Shown piece by piece: positions 34,431 through 43,101 of a stretch of DNA of 64,000 nucleotides. Source of the DNA: Aureimonas altamirensis (GTDB lineage: Bacteria; Pseudomonadota; Alphaproteobacteria; Rhizobiales; Rhizobiaceae); NCBI RefSeq assembly GCF_001463885.1, contig NZ_BBWQ01000010.1:62001-126000 (forward strand). The letters are read 5' to 3'. Numbering within the stretch: position 1 is the stretch's first letter; every line of letters starts with the position of its first letter. A program made the translations under genes and the position numbers. The notes below the pieces were generated by a model. The model was not told the origin of the DNA, did not search any database, and saw only the letters and a list, made by a program, of their open reading frames with translations.

Positions 34431-34532
34431 CGGATGGGCCGGCGGCGGGACGCCTGCGCTTTGGCCGTTGACATTCGGGCGCGCGGCTGGCTTTTGCCGT
34501 CGAAGATGAAGCTCATTCGACGGATTCCAGAC

Positions 34533-35501
34533 ATGCGCAAGACGGCCCTCGCCCTCGTCACCGCCCTTTCTCTGTCCACGTCGGCCTTTGCTACGGCGGC
34601 CTTCGCCGCCGACGCCAGCGTGGCGGTGACGGCCATCGTGGAGCATCCCGCGCTCGACGCCGTGCGCGACGGCGTCAAGGAAGCGCTCGAGGAAGCCGGC
34701 TTCAAGGACGGCGAAAACCTGACATTCAGCTACGAGTCCGCGCAGGGCAATCCCGGTACGGCGGCGCAGATCGCCCGTCAGTTCATCGGTGAGGGGCCGG
34801 ACGTCATCGTCGCTATCTCGACGCCCTCGGCGCAGGCCGTGGTATCGGCCACGCGTGACATTCCGGTGGTCTTCACCGCCGTCACCGACCCGGTCGGCGC
34901 GCAGCTCGTCCAGTCGATGGAGGCGCCCGGCGGCAACGTCACGGGTATTTCCGACATGTCGCCCGTGGCCGAGCATGTCGCCCTGATCCAGGAAATCCTG
35001 CCGCAGGCCAAGACGATCGGCTTTCTCTACAATCCGGGCGAAACCAACTCGGTCTCATCGCTCGCCGCGCTGAAGACGGCCGCTGAAGCGGCCGGGCTCT
35101 CGGTGGTCGAATCCACGGCCTCCCGGTCGTCCGAGGTCCAGAACGCGGCGCGCGCGCTGGTCGGCCGGGCCGACGTGATGTACGTGCCGACCGACAACAC
35201 CATCGTCTCGGCCCTGGAATCCACCGTCGGCGTTGCCGAGGAAAGCGATGTGCCGCTGGTGACCGCCGATACCGACTCGGTCAGCCGTGGCGCCCTCGCC
35301 GCGCTCGGATTCAACTATCACGAGGTCGGCAAGGAAACCGGCGCCGTGGTGGTGCGCATCCTGAACGGCGAGACGGCCGGCGATATTCCCGTCGCGGTAG
35401 CGTCCGGCTCCAACCTCGTCGTCAACAAGGCCGCCGCAGAGAAGATGGGCGTGACCCTTCCGGCGGCCATTCTCGAGCGCGCCAACCAGGTCGTCGAATG
35501 A
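34533..35501 (+). CDS. ABC transporter substrate-binding protein (TrpX/DUF534 family)
   Basis: A 322-residue periplasmic binding protein of the ABC_sub_bind family. A signal peptide (RKTALALVTALSLSTSAFA) precedes the two-lobed domain with VAVTAIVEHPALDAVRDG near 33, EGPDVIVAISTPSAQAV near 88 and VPTDNTIVSALESTV near 215. TrpX homologues bind aromatic amino acids in Gram-positives; substrates in alphaproteobacteria are mostly unknown. The ATG at 34533 gives the best signal peptide, and an ATG at 34506 is also possible. Its TGA overlaps the ATG of the permease gene, so the three genes form one operon. Confidence 0.88.
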   Translation: MRKTALALVTALSLSTSAFATAAFAADASVAVTAIVEHPALDAVRDGVKEALEEAGFKDGENLTFSYESAQGNPGTAAQIARQFIGEGPDVIVAISTPSAQAVVSATRDIPVVFTAVTDPVGAQLVQSMEAPGGNVTGISDMSPVAEHVALIQEILPQAKTIGFLYNPGETNSVSSLAALKTAAEAAGLSVVESTASRSSEVQNAARALVGRADVMYVPTDNTIVSALESTVGVAEESDVPLVTADTDSVSRGALAALGFNYHEVGKETGAVVVRILNGETAGDIPVAVASGSNLVVNKAAAEKMGVTLPAAILERANQVVE

Positions 35502-36379
35502 GCCAATTCGCTTTCTTCGGGGCGGTCGAACTCGGCCTCGTCTTCGCCTTCGTGGCGATGGGCGTATACCTTGCCTTTCGTATCCTCGACTTTCCCGACC
35601 TGACGGTCGACGGCTCGTTTCCGCTCGGTGCGGCGGTTGCGGCCGTGCTGATCCTTGCCGGATGGAACCCCTGGGCCGCAACGGGCGTCGCCATGCTGGC
35701 CGGCGCCTGCGCCGGCCTGGTGACCGCCGCGCTGAACGTCCAGTTCCGCATTTTGAACCTTCTGGCGTCGATCCTGACGATGATCGCGCTGTTCTCCATC
35801 AATCTGCGCATCATGGGCCGCCCCAACATCGCGCTGATCAACCAGGATACGATGCTGACGCCCTTCTATGGGCACGGCCTTCCCGATTACTACGTTCGTC
35901 CGCTGTTCGTCTTCGTGCTCGTGGTCATCGTACTCATCGCACTCTGGCGCTTCCTGGAAAGCGATATCGGCCTTGCCATGCGCGCCACCGGCGCCAACCC
36001 GCGCATGGCGCGGGCGCAGGGCGTCAAGACAAACCGGCTTATCTATCTGGGCATGGCCATCTCCAACGCGCTCGTCGCATTGGGCGGCTCGCTGTTTGCG
36101 CAGACCAACGGCTTTGCCGACGTCACCTCGGGCGTCGGAACCATCGTCGTCGGCCTTGCCGCGGTGATCGTTGGCGAAACCCTGTTCCGGTCTCGCCTTC
36201 TGGCCATCGCGCTGATCGGCTGCGTGGCCGGGTCCATCCTGTATCGCATCGCCATCCAGACGGCCCTGTCCACCGACGCGCTCGGGCTCAAGGCATCGGA
36301 CCTGAACCTCGTTACCGCCGCTCTCGTGGCCATCGCCCTCATCCTGCCGCGCCTGCGCCGCGGAGGAGCATCCACATGA
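35498..36379 (+). CDS. ABC transporter permease (TrpY-like)
   Basis: A 293-residue inner-membrane permease of the BPD_transp_2 type, with eight or nine hydrophobic helices. Family blocks are YLAFRILDFPDLTVDGSFPL near 24, GLAMRATGANPRMARAQGV near 158 and SGVGTIVVGLAAVIVGETLF near 207. It overlaps both neighbours by four bases (ATGA), indicating coupled translation with the binding protein and the ATPase. The system has a single permease, which would act as a homodimer. Confidence 0.9.
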   Translation: MSQFAFFGAVELGLVFAFVAMGVYLAFRILDFPDLTVDGSFPLGAAVAAVLILAGWNPWAATGVAMLAGACAGLVTAALNVQFRILNLLASILTMIALFSINLRIMGRPNIALINQDTMLTPFYGHGLPDYYVRPLFVFVLVVIVLIALWRFLESDIGLAMRATGANPRMARAQGVKTNRLIYLGMAISNALVALGGSLFAQTNGFADVTSGVGTIVVGLAAVIVGETLFRSRLLAIALIGCVAGSILYRIAIQTALSTDALGLKASDLNLVTAALVAIALILPRLRRGGAST

Positions 36380-37173
36380 TCGAACTCAGCCAGATCGGCG
36401 TTACCTTCGGGCGGGGTACGCCGCTGGAAAAGAAGGCGCTTGCCGGCCTCGACCTCACCATCGACAACGGGGCCTTCGTTACGGTCATCGGCTCAAACGG
36501 GGCGGGCAAGTCCACCATGCTCGGCGTTCTGGCCGGCGACGTGCTGCCCACCGAGGGGCGCGTGACCATCGGCGGCAAGGACGTCACCCGGCGCGATACG
36601 GCCGACAGGGCACGGCTTGTCGCACGCGTGTTCCAGGACCCGCTGACCGGAAGTTGCGGCGCATTGACGATCGAGGAAAACCTCGCGCTGGCCGCCGCAC
36701 GCGGCAAGCGGCGCGGTCTTGGCTCCGCTTTGTCGTCCCGCCGCCGCGACATGTTCCGCGAGCGGGTCTCGGCCCTGCGCCTTGGCCTGGAAGACCGGAT
36801 GGGCGATCGCATGGATCTTCTGTCCGGCGGCCAGCGTCAGGCGCTGTCGCTGGTCATGGCGACGCTGGCAGGCAGCGAGGTCCTGCTTCTGGACGAGCAT
36901 ACCGCCGCGTTGGACCCCGGCATGGCCGAGTTTGTGATGGAGCTCACCCAAAGGCTGGTTTCCGAGCACCGGTTGACGACACTGATGGTCACCCATTCGA
37001 TGCGGCAGGCGCTGGATTTCGGCACCCGAACGGTGATGCTGCATGGCGGCCGCGTGGTGCTGGACGTTGCCGGCGACAGCCGCCACGGCCTGACGGTGGA
37101 AGATTTGATCGAGATGTTCCGCAAGGTGCGCGGCGGCGGCGAGCTGGACGACGACAAGCTGCTGACAAGCTGA
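36376..37173 (+). CDS. ABC transporter ATP-binding protein (TrpZ-like)
   Basis: A 265-residue ABC ATPase with Walker A GSNGAGKST near residue 40, the Q-loop in FQDPLTGSCG, the signature LSGGQRQALSL near 153 and Walker B VLLLDEHTAALD near 174, followed by the switch histidine in MVTHSMRQAL. All catalytic residues are intact. It completes the TrpXYZ-like operon. The next gene, otnC, is convergent, and the transporter has no visible link to the threonate locus. Confidence 0.93.
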   Translation: MIELSQIGVTFGRGTPLEKKALAGLDLTIDNGAFVTVIGSNGAGKSTMLGVLAGDVLPTEGRVTIGGKDVTRRDTADRARLVARVFQDPLTGSCGALTIEENLALAAARGKRRGLGSALSSRRRDMFRERVSALRLGLEDRMGDRMDLLSGGQRQALSLVMATLAGSEVLLLDEHTAALDPGMAEFVMELTQRLVSEHRLTTLMVTHSMRQALDFGTRTVMLHGGRVVLDVAGDSRHGLTVEDLIEMFRKVRGGGELDDDKLLTS

Positions 37174-37219
37174 GGTTCCAAAGGGTCCGCCGGGTGCCTC
37201 CATTGCGCGGCGGTGCCGC

Positions 37220-37840
37220 TCAGCCCATCAGCTCCCGCACCTCGTCCTCGCTCAAGGGTTTGGTCTTCATGCCCTGCAGCAGAAGATGCAGCTTGGCCGT
37301 CTCTTCCAGCTCCTCGAGCGCATAGAGGGCTTCGTTCAAACCCTTGCCGGCAATGACGGGGCCATGATTGGCCAAAAGAACGCAGGCGTGCTTGACGGCT
37401 GCGTCGCGCACCGCATCGGCAAGGCTTGTGTCTCCCGGCCGATAGTACGGCACAAGGGCAAGCTCGCCCACCCGCATGACGTAATAGGCGGTCAGCGGCG
37501 GCAGCACCGGGCAGCCCTCCGGATGGTCCAGGCAGGATACCGCCACCGAATGGGTGGAATGGGTGTGGATGATGGCTTCCGCCTCGTTGCGCACCGCATA
37601 GACCGAGGTGTGCAGGAACGCTTCCTTCGATGGCTTGTCGCCACTCACAAGGCGGCCCTGCGCATCCAGCTTCGACAGACGCTCCGGGTCGAGATCGCCA
37701 AGGCAGGTGTTGGTGGGCGTCATGAGCCAGCCATCGTCGATGCGCATGCTGAGATTGCCGGCCGTGCCGTGGACAAGGCCACGATGGTACAGACGCTCGC
37801 CCATGCGGCACAGGCAGTCGCGTGCCTTCGCCTCGTTCAT
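37220..37840 (-). CDS. otnC: 3-oxo-tetronate 4-phosphate decarboxylase (class II aldolase family)
   Basis: OtnC decarboxylates 3-oxo-tetronate 4-phosphate to dihydroxyacetone phosphate, the last step of L-threonate/D-erythronate catabolism. The 206-residue product is a class II aldolase/adducin-like protein: GLVHGTAGNLSMRIDDGW near 22, a proton-donor/metal segment with HTHSTHSVAVSC near 92 and LLANHGPVIAGKGLNEAL near 152, supplying the zinc histidines. CGGAGGAG precedes the ATG at 37840, which overlaps the deoR stop by four bases. It is the last gene of the operon. Confidence 0.9.
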   Translation of the reverse strand: MNEAKARDCLCRMGERLYHRGLVHGTAGNLSMRIDDGWLMTPTNTCLGDLDPERLSKLDAQGRLVSGDKPSKEAFLHTSVYAVRNEAEAIIHTHSTHSVAVSCLDHPEGCPVLPPLTAYYVMRVGELALVPYYRPGDTSLADAVRDAAVKHACVLLANHGPVIAGKGLNEALYALEELEETAKLHLLLQGMKTKPLSEDEVRELMG

Positions 37841-38619
37841 GCCGTTTCTCCTCCGCCGCGTATGACGCTGAGCCCCAGATCTTCCAACGCCTCGACGCAT
37901 TCCGGCGCAAAGTCGGCGTCCGTCACCAGCGTGTCGAAAGCCTGCATCGGCAGCGATGCGTAGGGCGCGCGCCGGCCGAACTTCGAGCTGTCGGCCAGAA
38001 GCACGGACGATGCGGCGCTGGCCACCGCCGCCTCCTTCACCACGCCCTTGCCGGGATCGGTCACCGAAAGGCCGGCGTTCGAGAAGGACGAGGTAGAGAT
38101 GAAGGCAATGTCGAACTGGAAGGCCCGTATGGCGCGCGCCGCATTGTCGCCGATGGCCGACCGGTTCTCCCGGTCGACCAGCCCGCCCGTGTGATGCAGC
38201 ACGGAGCCGCCCTGGCTGGACAGAAGCTCCATGACGGCAAAATCATTGGTGACGATGGTCAGGTCGTCGCGCCGCGCCAACCGTGCCGCAAGGGCAAGGA
38301 TGGTCGTGCCCGCGTCGAGATAGATGGACGCCCCCGGCGGAACAAGGCGTGCCGCCGCCGCGCCGATCGCCGCCTTTGCCGTACGGTTCAACGCCGCCTT
38401 CGCCGCGTGCGGCGCCTCACGCGAGACGGTCGGGTCGGCCAGGCGCACCCCTCCGGCGATGGCGATCACGCGTCCCGCCTCTTCAAGGCTGCGGATATCG
38501 CGCCGCACCGTCATGTGGGACACTTTCAGAAGCCGCGTCAGTTCGGCGATGCCGACCGCGGGCCGCTGGCTGACGAGGTCCACGATCCGGCTTTGCCGCT
38601 CTGCCGGAATAAGGGCCAT
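37837..38619 (-). CDS. DeoR family regulator of the threonate operon
   Basis: A 260-residue DeoR-type repressor with an N-terminal winged helix (MALIPAERQSRIVDLVSQ, AELTRLLKVSHMTVRRDIRS) and a sugar-phosphate isomerase-like ligand domain (YLDAGTTILALAARL, TNDFAVMELLS, DSSKFGRRAPY) that senses phosphorylated sugars. It is unusual that the regulator lies inside the operon, between otnI and otnC, overlapping otnC. I chose the ATG at 38619, one base after the otnI stop; a TTG four codons upstream is possible. Likely targets are the repeats ahead of ltnD. Confidence 0.9.
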   Translation of the reverse strand: MALIPAERQSRIVDLVSQRPAVGIAELTRLLKVSHMTVRRDIRSLEEAGRVIAIAGGVRLADPTVSREAPHAAKAALNRTAKAAIGAAAARLVPPGASIYLDAGTTILALAARLARRDDLTIVTNDFAVMELLSSQGGSVLHHTGGLVDRENRSAIGDNAARAIRAFQFDIAFISTSSFSNAGLSVTDPGKGVVKEAAVASAASSVLLADSSKFGRRAPYASLPMQAFDTLVTDADFAPECVEALEDLGLSVIRGGGETA

Positions 38620-38620
38620 C

Positions 38621-39400
38621 TCAGCCACCAAGCCAGGGCCGCGTCCAGCCGAGGCCGGCGACGGTTCCGTTGCGCGGATTGTATTCGCAGCCCACGAAGC
38701 CCTGATATCCGAGCTGGTCCAGAACCTTCAGCATATGCCCGAAATCCACCTCGCCCGTGTCGGGCTCGTGCCGCTCGGGCACGGAAGCGATCTGCACATG
38801 GGCAAAACGCCCGTTCAGCTGCTCGGCAAGCCGGGTCAGGTCACCATCCATGATCTGGGCGTGATACAGGTCGAACTGCACCGCGATGTTGGGTCGCTCC
38901 ACGGCCGCGCACAGCTCGGCCGCCTCCTCCTGGTGGGCCACGAAATAGCCGGGCACGTCCCGCGTGTTCAGCGCCTCGACCAGAATGGTGATGCCGTCAG
39001 CGGCGAACATGTCGCAGGCCACCCGCATATTGGCGATGAAGGTGTTGCGGCACTCGACTGGGTCGAGGCCCCTGGTGATGCCGGACATGGCATGCACCCG
39101 GCTGACGCCGAGGGTGCGGGCATAGGCCAGCGCGATGCCCGCATTACGGGCAAATTCGGCCTCCCGGCCCGGTATGGCGGCCATGCCCCGCTCGCCGGCG
39201 GCCCAGTTTCCCGGCGGCATGTTGAAGAGCGCTATTTCCAGCCCATGGCGTTGGATGCGCTCGGCGATCTCCTCCGGCCTGTGCTCGTAGGGAAACAGAA
39301 ATTCGACGGCTGTGAAGCCGTTGTCCGCCGCCGCCTCGAACCTGTCGAGAAAGGGCACTTCGGTGAACATCATGGTCAGATTGGCTGCAAGACGCGGCAT
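38621..39400 (-). CDS. otnI: 2-oxo-tetronate isomerase (hydroxypyruvate isomerase family)
   Basis: OtnI isomerises 2-oxo-tetronate to 3-oxo-tetronate and belongs to the Hyi/xylose isomerase-like TIM barrel family. The 259-residue protein shows the barrel strands MPRLAANLTMMFTEVPFLDR, AVEFLFPYEHRPEEIAER, ILVEALNTRDVPGYFV near 140, VQFDLYHAQIMDGDL near 172 and VGCEYNPRNGTVAGLGW near the end, with Glu and Asp metal ligands in those strands. It starts ATG three bases before the otnK stop region and ends one base from deoR, so translation is coupled. Confidence 0.9.
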   Translation of the reverse strand: MPRLAANLTMMFTEVPFLDRFEAAADNGFTAVEFLFPYEHRPEEIAERIQRHGLEIALFNMPPGNWAAGERGMAAIPGREAEFARNAGIALAYARTLGVSRVHAMSGITRGLDPVECRNTFIANMRVACDMFAADGITILVEALNTRDVPGYFVAHQEEAAELCAAVERPNIAVQFDLYHAQIMDGDLTRLAEQLNGRFAHVQIASVPERHEPDTGEVDFGHMLKVLDQLGYQGFVGCEYNPRNGTVAGLGWTRPWLGG

Positions 39401-39402
39401 GG

Positions 39403-40686
39403 TTACTGCCCCTCCCGGGCTGGCGCGGCGCGCGCAAGGTCCTGCGCCTCGAAGAAGAAGCGCTCCTGGCCGAAATTGCCGCTTTTCAGCGCCAGCGATA
39501 TCGGCTTGTCGACGGCGCGCACGAAGGGCACGCCCGGTGCGATACGCGGCCCGATATGGAAGCCGCCGATCTCCAGCGCCTGGCTGACGGTGCCCGACGT
39601 CTCGCCGCCGGCCACGATGAATGTCTGGAAGCCTTCGGATTCCAGCTTCCGGGTGAGTGCATGGAACAAATCTTCCACCGCCGCGCTGGCTGCCTGGGCG
39701 CCCAGCCGCGACTGGATCTCGGCCAGCGCCTCCGGCCCGACCGTGGCGCTGACCAGAGGCGCATAGGCACCGCCCTCCACTGCCTTCACCTCGTCCAGCA
39801 GCCGGGTTGCGTAAGCATCCGTGTCGGCGATGGCCTCGTCCACGGATACGCGCACAACCGGCGCCGCTGCGGCATAGGCCGCCACCTGCCGGTTCGTCAT
39901 CTGCGAGCACGAGCCGGACAGGAGGATCGTGCGCCCCGCGCCGGGGCGGCCGGCCGCCTCCGCATCTGACGGATCGCCGAGACCGTCCGTGTCGGCCATG
40001 CAGATGCCGTCGGCAAGGCCCGCTCCGCCCGTCACCAGACGCATGCCGGATACGGCAGCCCCAAGCGTTTTCAAATGCTCGGCGTTCAATGCGTCCAGCA
40101 CCGCGTAGCGCACGCCGGCAGCCTTCAACTCCTGCAGCGCCGCGCGCACGGCATCGGGCCCGCGCTCCACGACGGCATAGGGCACGTTGCCGGCCCGCCC
40201 CTCCGACTGCGCCTCCATCAGGCGCATCAGGTTGGCGTCGGTCATCGGGTTCACCGGGTGGTGCCGCATGCCCGATTCGTTCATCGGCACGTCGCCGACG
40301 AAAAGGTAGCCCTGATAGATCGTGCGTCCGTTGACCGGTAGCGCCGGGCAGATCACGGTGAGCGTCTCGCCCATCGCCGCCATGAGCGCGTCGGTAACCG
40401 GGCCGATATTGCCCTGCGGGGTCGAGTCGAACGTCGAGCAATATTTGAAGAAGACCTGTTCGCAATCGCGCGCCATCAGCCATTCCAGGGCGGCCAGGCT
40501 TTCCGCCACCGCCTGCTCGACGGGCGCGGAACGCGACTTCAAGCTGATGACGACGGCATCGGCCGTCACCGTCTCGGCCGCATCCGGCACGCCGTTGAGC
40601 TGGATCGTGCCGAGGCCGTTGGCGACGAGGAAGCCGGCGATATCGGTCGCGCCGGTGAAATCGTCAGCAATAATTCCGAGGCGCAT
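39403..40686 (-). CDS. otnK: 3-oxo-tetronate kinase (four-carbon acid sugar kinase)
   Basis: OtnK (DUF1537) phosphorylates 3-oxo-tetronate at the 4-position with ATP. The 427-residue protein begins MRLGIIADDFTGATDIAGFL, the substrate-binding signature of the family, continues with YCSTFDSTPQGNIGPVTDA near 78 and LPVNGRTIYQGYLFVGDVP near 117, and ends with the ATP-binding GGETSGTVSQALEIGGFHIG near 365. It shares a base with the ltnD stop (TGATG). It is the second gene of the operon. Confidence 0.93.
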   Translation of the reverse strand: MRLGIIADDFTGATDIAGFLVANGLGTIQLNGVPDAAETVTADAVVISLKSRSAPVEQAVAESLAALEWLMARDCEQVFFKYCSTFDSTPQGNIGPVTDALMAAMGETLTVICPALPVNGRTIYQGYLFVGDVPMNESGMRHHPVNPMTDANLMRLMEAQSEGRAGNVPYAVVERGPDAVRAALQELKAAGVRYAVLDALNAEHLKTLGAAVSGMRLVTGGAGLADGICMADTDGLGDPSDAEAAGRPGAGRTILLSGSCSQMTNRQVAAYAAAAPVVRVSVDEAIADTDAYATRLLDEVKAVEGGAYAPLVSATVGPEALAEIQSRLGAQAASAAVEDLFHALTRKLESEGFQTFIVAGGETSGTVSQALEIGGFHIGPRIAPGVPFVRAVDKPISLALKSGNFGQERFFFEAQDLARAAPAREGQ

Positions 40687-41594
40687 CAGGAGCCTGCCTT
40701 TCCGGGCAGGTCTATGCCTGCAAAAGTCTTGATAACGGCGCTGTCCGCCTCAGCCCCGAAGCCGGCATTGCTGGCGTTCTGGTACATGGCGAAAGCAGTA
40801 GAGGCGAGCGGCAGCGGAAACTTCAGCGCGCGGCCTGTTTCGGTGACGATGCCCATATCCTTGACGAAGATGTCGACAGCCGATGTCGGCGTGTAATCAC
40901 CCGACACCACGGCCTTCATCCTGTCCTCGAACATCCAGCTATTGCCGGCGGCATGGGTGACGACATCGTACATCAGGTCAAGCGGTATGCCCGCGCGGGC
41001 GGCCAGGGCCATGGCCTCCGCCCCGGCGGCGATGTGCACCCCGGCCAGAAGCTGGTGCACCACCTTGACGGTTGCCCCCTGCCCGATCTCGGGGCCGACC
41101 TCGTAGACCTTCTCGGCAACGGCGGACAAGACGGGGCGCAAGGCGGCGAAAGCCTCGGCAGAACCCGCCGCCATCACCGTCATCGCACCGACCGCCGCCT
41201 TGGCCGCGCCGCCGGATACGGGGGCATCCAGCATCACAAGCCCGCGCTCGGCCAGCATGGTGCCGAAGCGGCGGGCATCCTGCGGCGCAATGGTGGCCGA
41301 TATCATGACAGCCGTGCCGGGCCTGAGCGCGGAAGCTATCCCCGCTTCGCCGAACAGAACCGCCTCCACCTGCGCGGCGTTCACCACCAGCACCAGCACG
41401 GCGTCCAGCCGGCTGGCGAAGACCCGTCCGTCGGGCCCGGCATCCACCGCGCCGGCATCGCGCAGCGCCGCGCAGGCCGTGTCGCTGATGTCGACTCCGA
41501 AGGTCGGCAGGCCCGCCGCTATGCATGAGCGCGCGGCGCCCATGCCCATGGAGCCCAGGCCGATCACGCAGACGGCCGGCTTGTGTTCGCTCAT
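40686..41594 (-). CDS. ltnD: L-threonate dehydrogenase (beta-hydroxyacid dehydrogenase family)
   Basis: LtnD oxidises L-threonate to 2-oxo-tetronate with NAD+, the entry step of the pathway. The 302-residue product has the Rossmann loop VIGLGSMGMGAARSC near residue 10, the family signature DAPVSGGAAKAAVGAMTVM near 121 and KVVHQLLAGVHIAAGAEAM near 170, where Lys170 is the catalytic base, and KDMGIVTE near 245. D-erythronate dehydrogenase is not obvious nearby, so L-threonate is the likelier substrate. AGGGGAGGAC supports the ATG at 41594. It is the first gene of the operon, opposite the glycerate kinase. Confidence 0.9.
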   Translation of the reverse strand: MSEHKPAVCVIGLGSMGMGAARSCIAAGLPTFGVDISDTACAALRDAGAVDAGPDGRVFASRLDAVLVLVVNAAQVEAVLFGEAGIASALRPGTAVMISATIAPQDARRFGTMLAERGLVMLDAPVSGGAAKAAVGAMTVMAAGSAEAFAALRPVLSAVAEKVYEVGPEIGQGATVKVVHQLLAGVHIAAGAEAMALAARAGIPLDLMYDVVTHAAGNSWMFEDRMKAVVSGDYTPTSAVDIFVKDMGIVTETGRALKFPLPLASTAFAMYQNASNAGFGAEADSAVIKTFAGIDLPGKAGS

Positions 41595-41661
41595 GATGGA
41601 TAGTCCTCCCCTACCGCTGAACAGTTAAGCCGCCCGGACCCGATCCGTCCAGAGCCGATTA

Positions 41662-41698
41662 ACAAATCGCCACATGTTTGTGTGAAAATTTGTGAAAG
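41662..41698. promoter_or_regulatory. Repeats in the ltnD-glycerate kinase divergent promoter
   Basis: ACAAA at 41662-41666 is inverted as TTTGT at 41677-41681, and the latter is part of two direct repeats, TTTGTGTGAAAA (41677-41688) and TTTGTGAAAG (41689-41698). DeoR regulators commonly bind repeated TTTGTG-like half-sites, so this 37-base stretch is the best candidate operator for both divergent transcripts. Confidence 0.55.
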
Positions 41699-41765
41699 TG
41701 CGCCGCCGGATATCCACGGTTATGACTATGCGGGATGATCGATTCGGCCGGGAGGGGTTCAGGCG

Positions 41766-43034
41766 ATGTCCATGCGAGGGGAGCAGGCGCGCGCGGCGCT
41801 GCAGGAAATCTTCATGGCGGGCGTTGCCAGCGCCGATCCGCTGACGGTTCTGGCTGCGCATCTGCCGAGCCCACCGGCAAACGGGCGTGTCGTCGTCGTC
41901 GGCGCCGGCAAGTCGGCCGCCACGATGGCCCGGGCGGTGGAGATTGCCTGGCCCGACGTGCCGTTGACCGGCGTCGTCGTGACCCGCTACGGCCATGCCG
42001 TGCCGACCGACAGGATCGAGGTTCTGGAGGCGTCCCATCCGGTGCCCGACGAGGCCAGCGAAGCGGCCGGCCGCAGGATTTTGCAGGCGGTTTCCGGCCT
42101 GACCGCGGACGACCTCGTGCTTGCGCTCATTTCCGGTGGCGGCTCGGCGCTGATGACGGTGCCGGCACCGGGACTGACGCTCGACGACAAGAAGGCCGTC
42201 AACCGGCTGCTTCTGGATAGCGGCGCCGGCATCAATGAAATGAACATGGTTCGGCGGCGGTTGTCGGCGGTCAAGGGCGGCCGGCTTGCGGCTGCCGCCC
42301 ATCCGGCACGGCTGGTGACGCTGGCCATTTCGGACGTGCCGGGCGACGACCCGCGCGCCATCGCCTCCGGCCCGACCGTACCGGATGTGGGCGATGACGC
42401 GGCGCTTGCGGCCCTGGTGTCGCGGCTCGAAGACAAGCTGCCCGAGCGCGTCGTCCGCCTGCTGAAGGCGGAGCGGCCCGCCGTGCCCGAAGGCGCGCCG
42501 GATTTCCGTCTGATCGCAACGCCGGCCATGGCGCTGGAGGCGGCAGCAGACAAGGCCCGCGCACTGGGCTTCGTGCCTTTGATCCTCGGCGACGCACTGG
42601 AAGGAGAATCCCGCGAGCTTGGACGCGTCCTGGCAGGGATCGCCTTGTCCGCACGCCACCACGGCCACCCGGTGAAAGGGCCGGCCGTCCTTCTTTCGGG
42701 GGGCGAGACGACGGTGACGATCGGCTCCACCGCGCCGGGACGTGGCGGCCGCAATACGGAATGCCTCCTGGCGATGGCGCTGGCGCTGAAGGGCGAGGCC
42801 GGCATCTTCGCGGTTTCGGGCGATACCGATGGTATCGACGGCACCGAGGACGCGGCGGGAGCCATGATCGCGCCCGACACGCTGGCGCGTGCGGCGGCTG
42901 CCGGTTTCGAGCCCGCATCCATCCTTGCAGGCCACGACAGCTACAGCCTGTTCGCTGCCATCGGCGACCTCGTCGTCACGGGCCCGACGCTGACCAACGT
43001 CAACGACCTGCGCGCGATCCTCGTCGACGGATGA
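41766..43034 (+). CDS. Glycerate 2-kinase (DUF4147/TtuD family)
   Basis: A 422-residue type-2 glycerate kinase that makes 2-phosphoglycerate from D-glycerate. Motifs are VVVGAGKSAATMARAVE near residue 40, LALISGGGSALMTVPAPG near 118, AISDVPGDDPRAIASGPT near 189 and VLLSGGETTVTIGS near 300, followed by SGDTDGIDGTEDAAGAMI. Adjacent to the threonate operon, it would carry glycerate formed from hydroxypyruvate or tartronate into lower glycolysis. AGGGG at 41753 fits either the ATG at 41766 or the one at 41772. Confidence 0.9.
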   Translation: MSMRGEQARAALQEIFMAGVASADPLTVLAAHLPSPPANGRVVVVGAGKSAATMARAVEIAWPDVPLTGVVVTRYGHAVPTDRIEVLEASHPVPDEASEAAGRRILQAVSGLTADDLVLALISGGGSALMTVPAPGLTLDDKKAVNRLLLDSGAGINEMNMVRRRLSAVKGGRLAAAAHPARLVTLAISDVPGDDPRAIASGPTVPDVGDDAALAALVSRLEDKLPERVVRLLKAERPAVPEGAPDFRLIATPAMALEAAADKARALGFVPLILGDALEGESRELGRVLAGIALSARHHGHPVKGPAVLLSGGETTVTIGSTAPGRGGRNTECLLAMALALKGEAGIFAVSGDTDGIDGTEDAAGAMIAPDTLARAAAAGFEPASILAGHDSYSLFAAIGDLVVTGPTLTNVNDLRAILVDG

Positions 43035-43101
43035 CGGAATTGCCGCTTCAAACCGTCATTGAAACGCTCTACAACCCCGCGCGACTTCGAGGAGACAGCG
43101 C

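Noticed and set aside
34466-34495. Sigma-70 promoter starting TTGACA ahead of the ABC operon
   Set aside because: TTGACA is present, but the segment at -10 spacing is CTTTTG-like with no TATAAT resemblance.
32127-34976. 949-codon open frame on the minus strand across the MscS gene
   Set aside because: It is antisense to a well-supported channel and substrate-binding gene. Its composition (runs of Gln, Gly, Arg, Asp) is what a GC-rich mirror frame gives, and no domain is visible.
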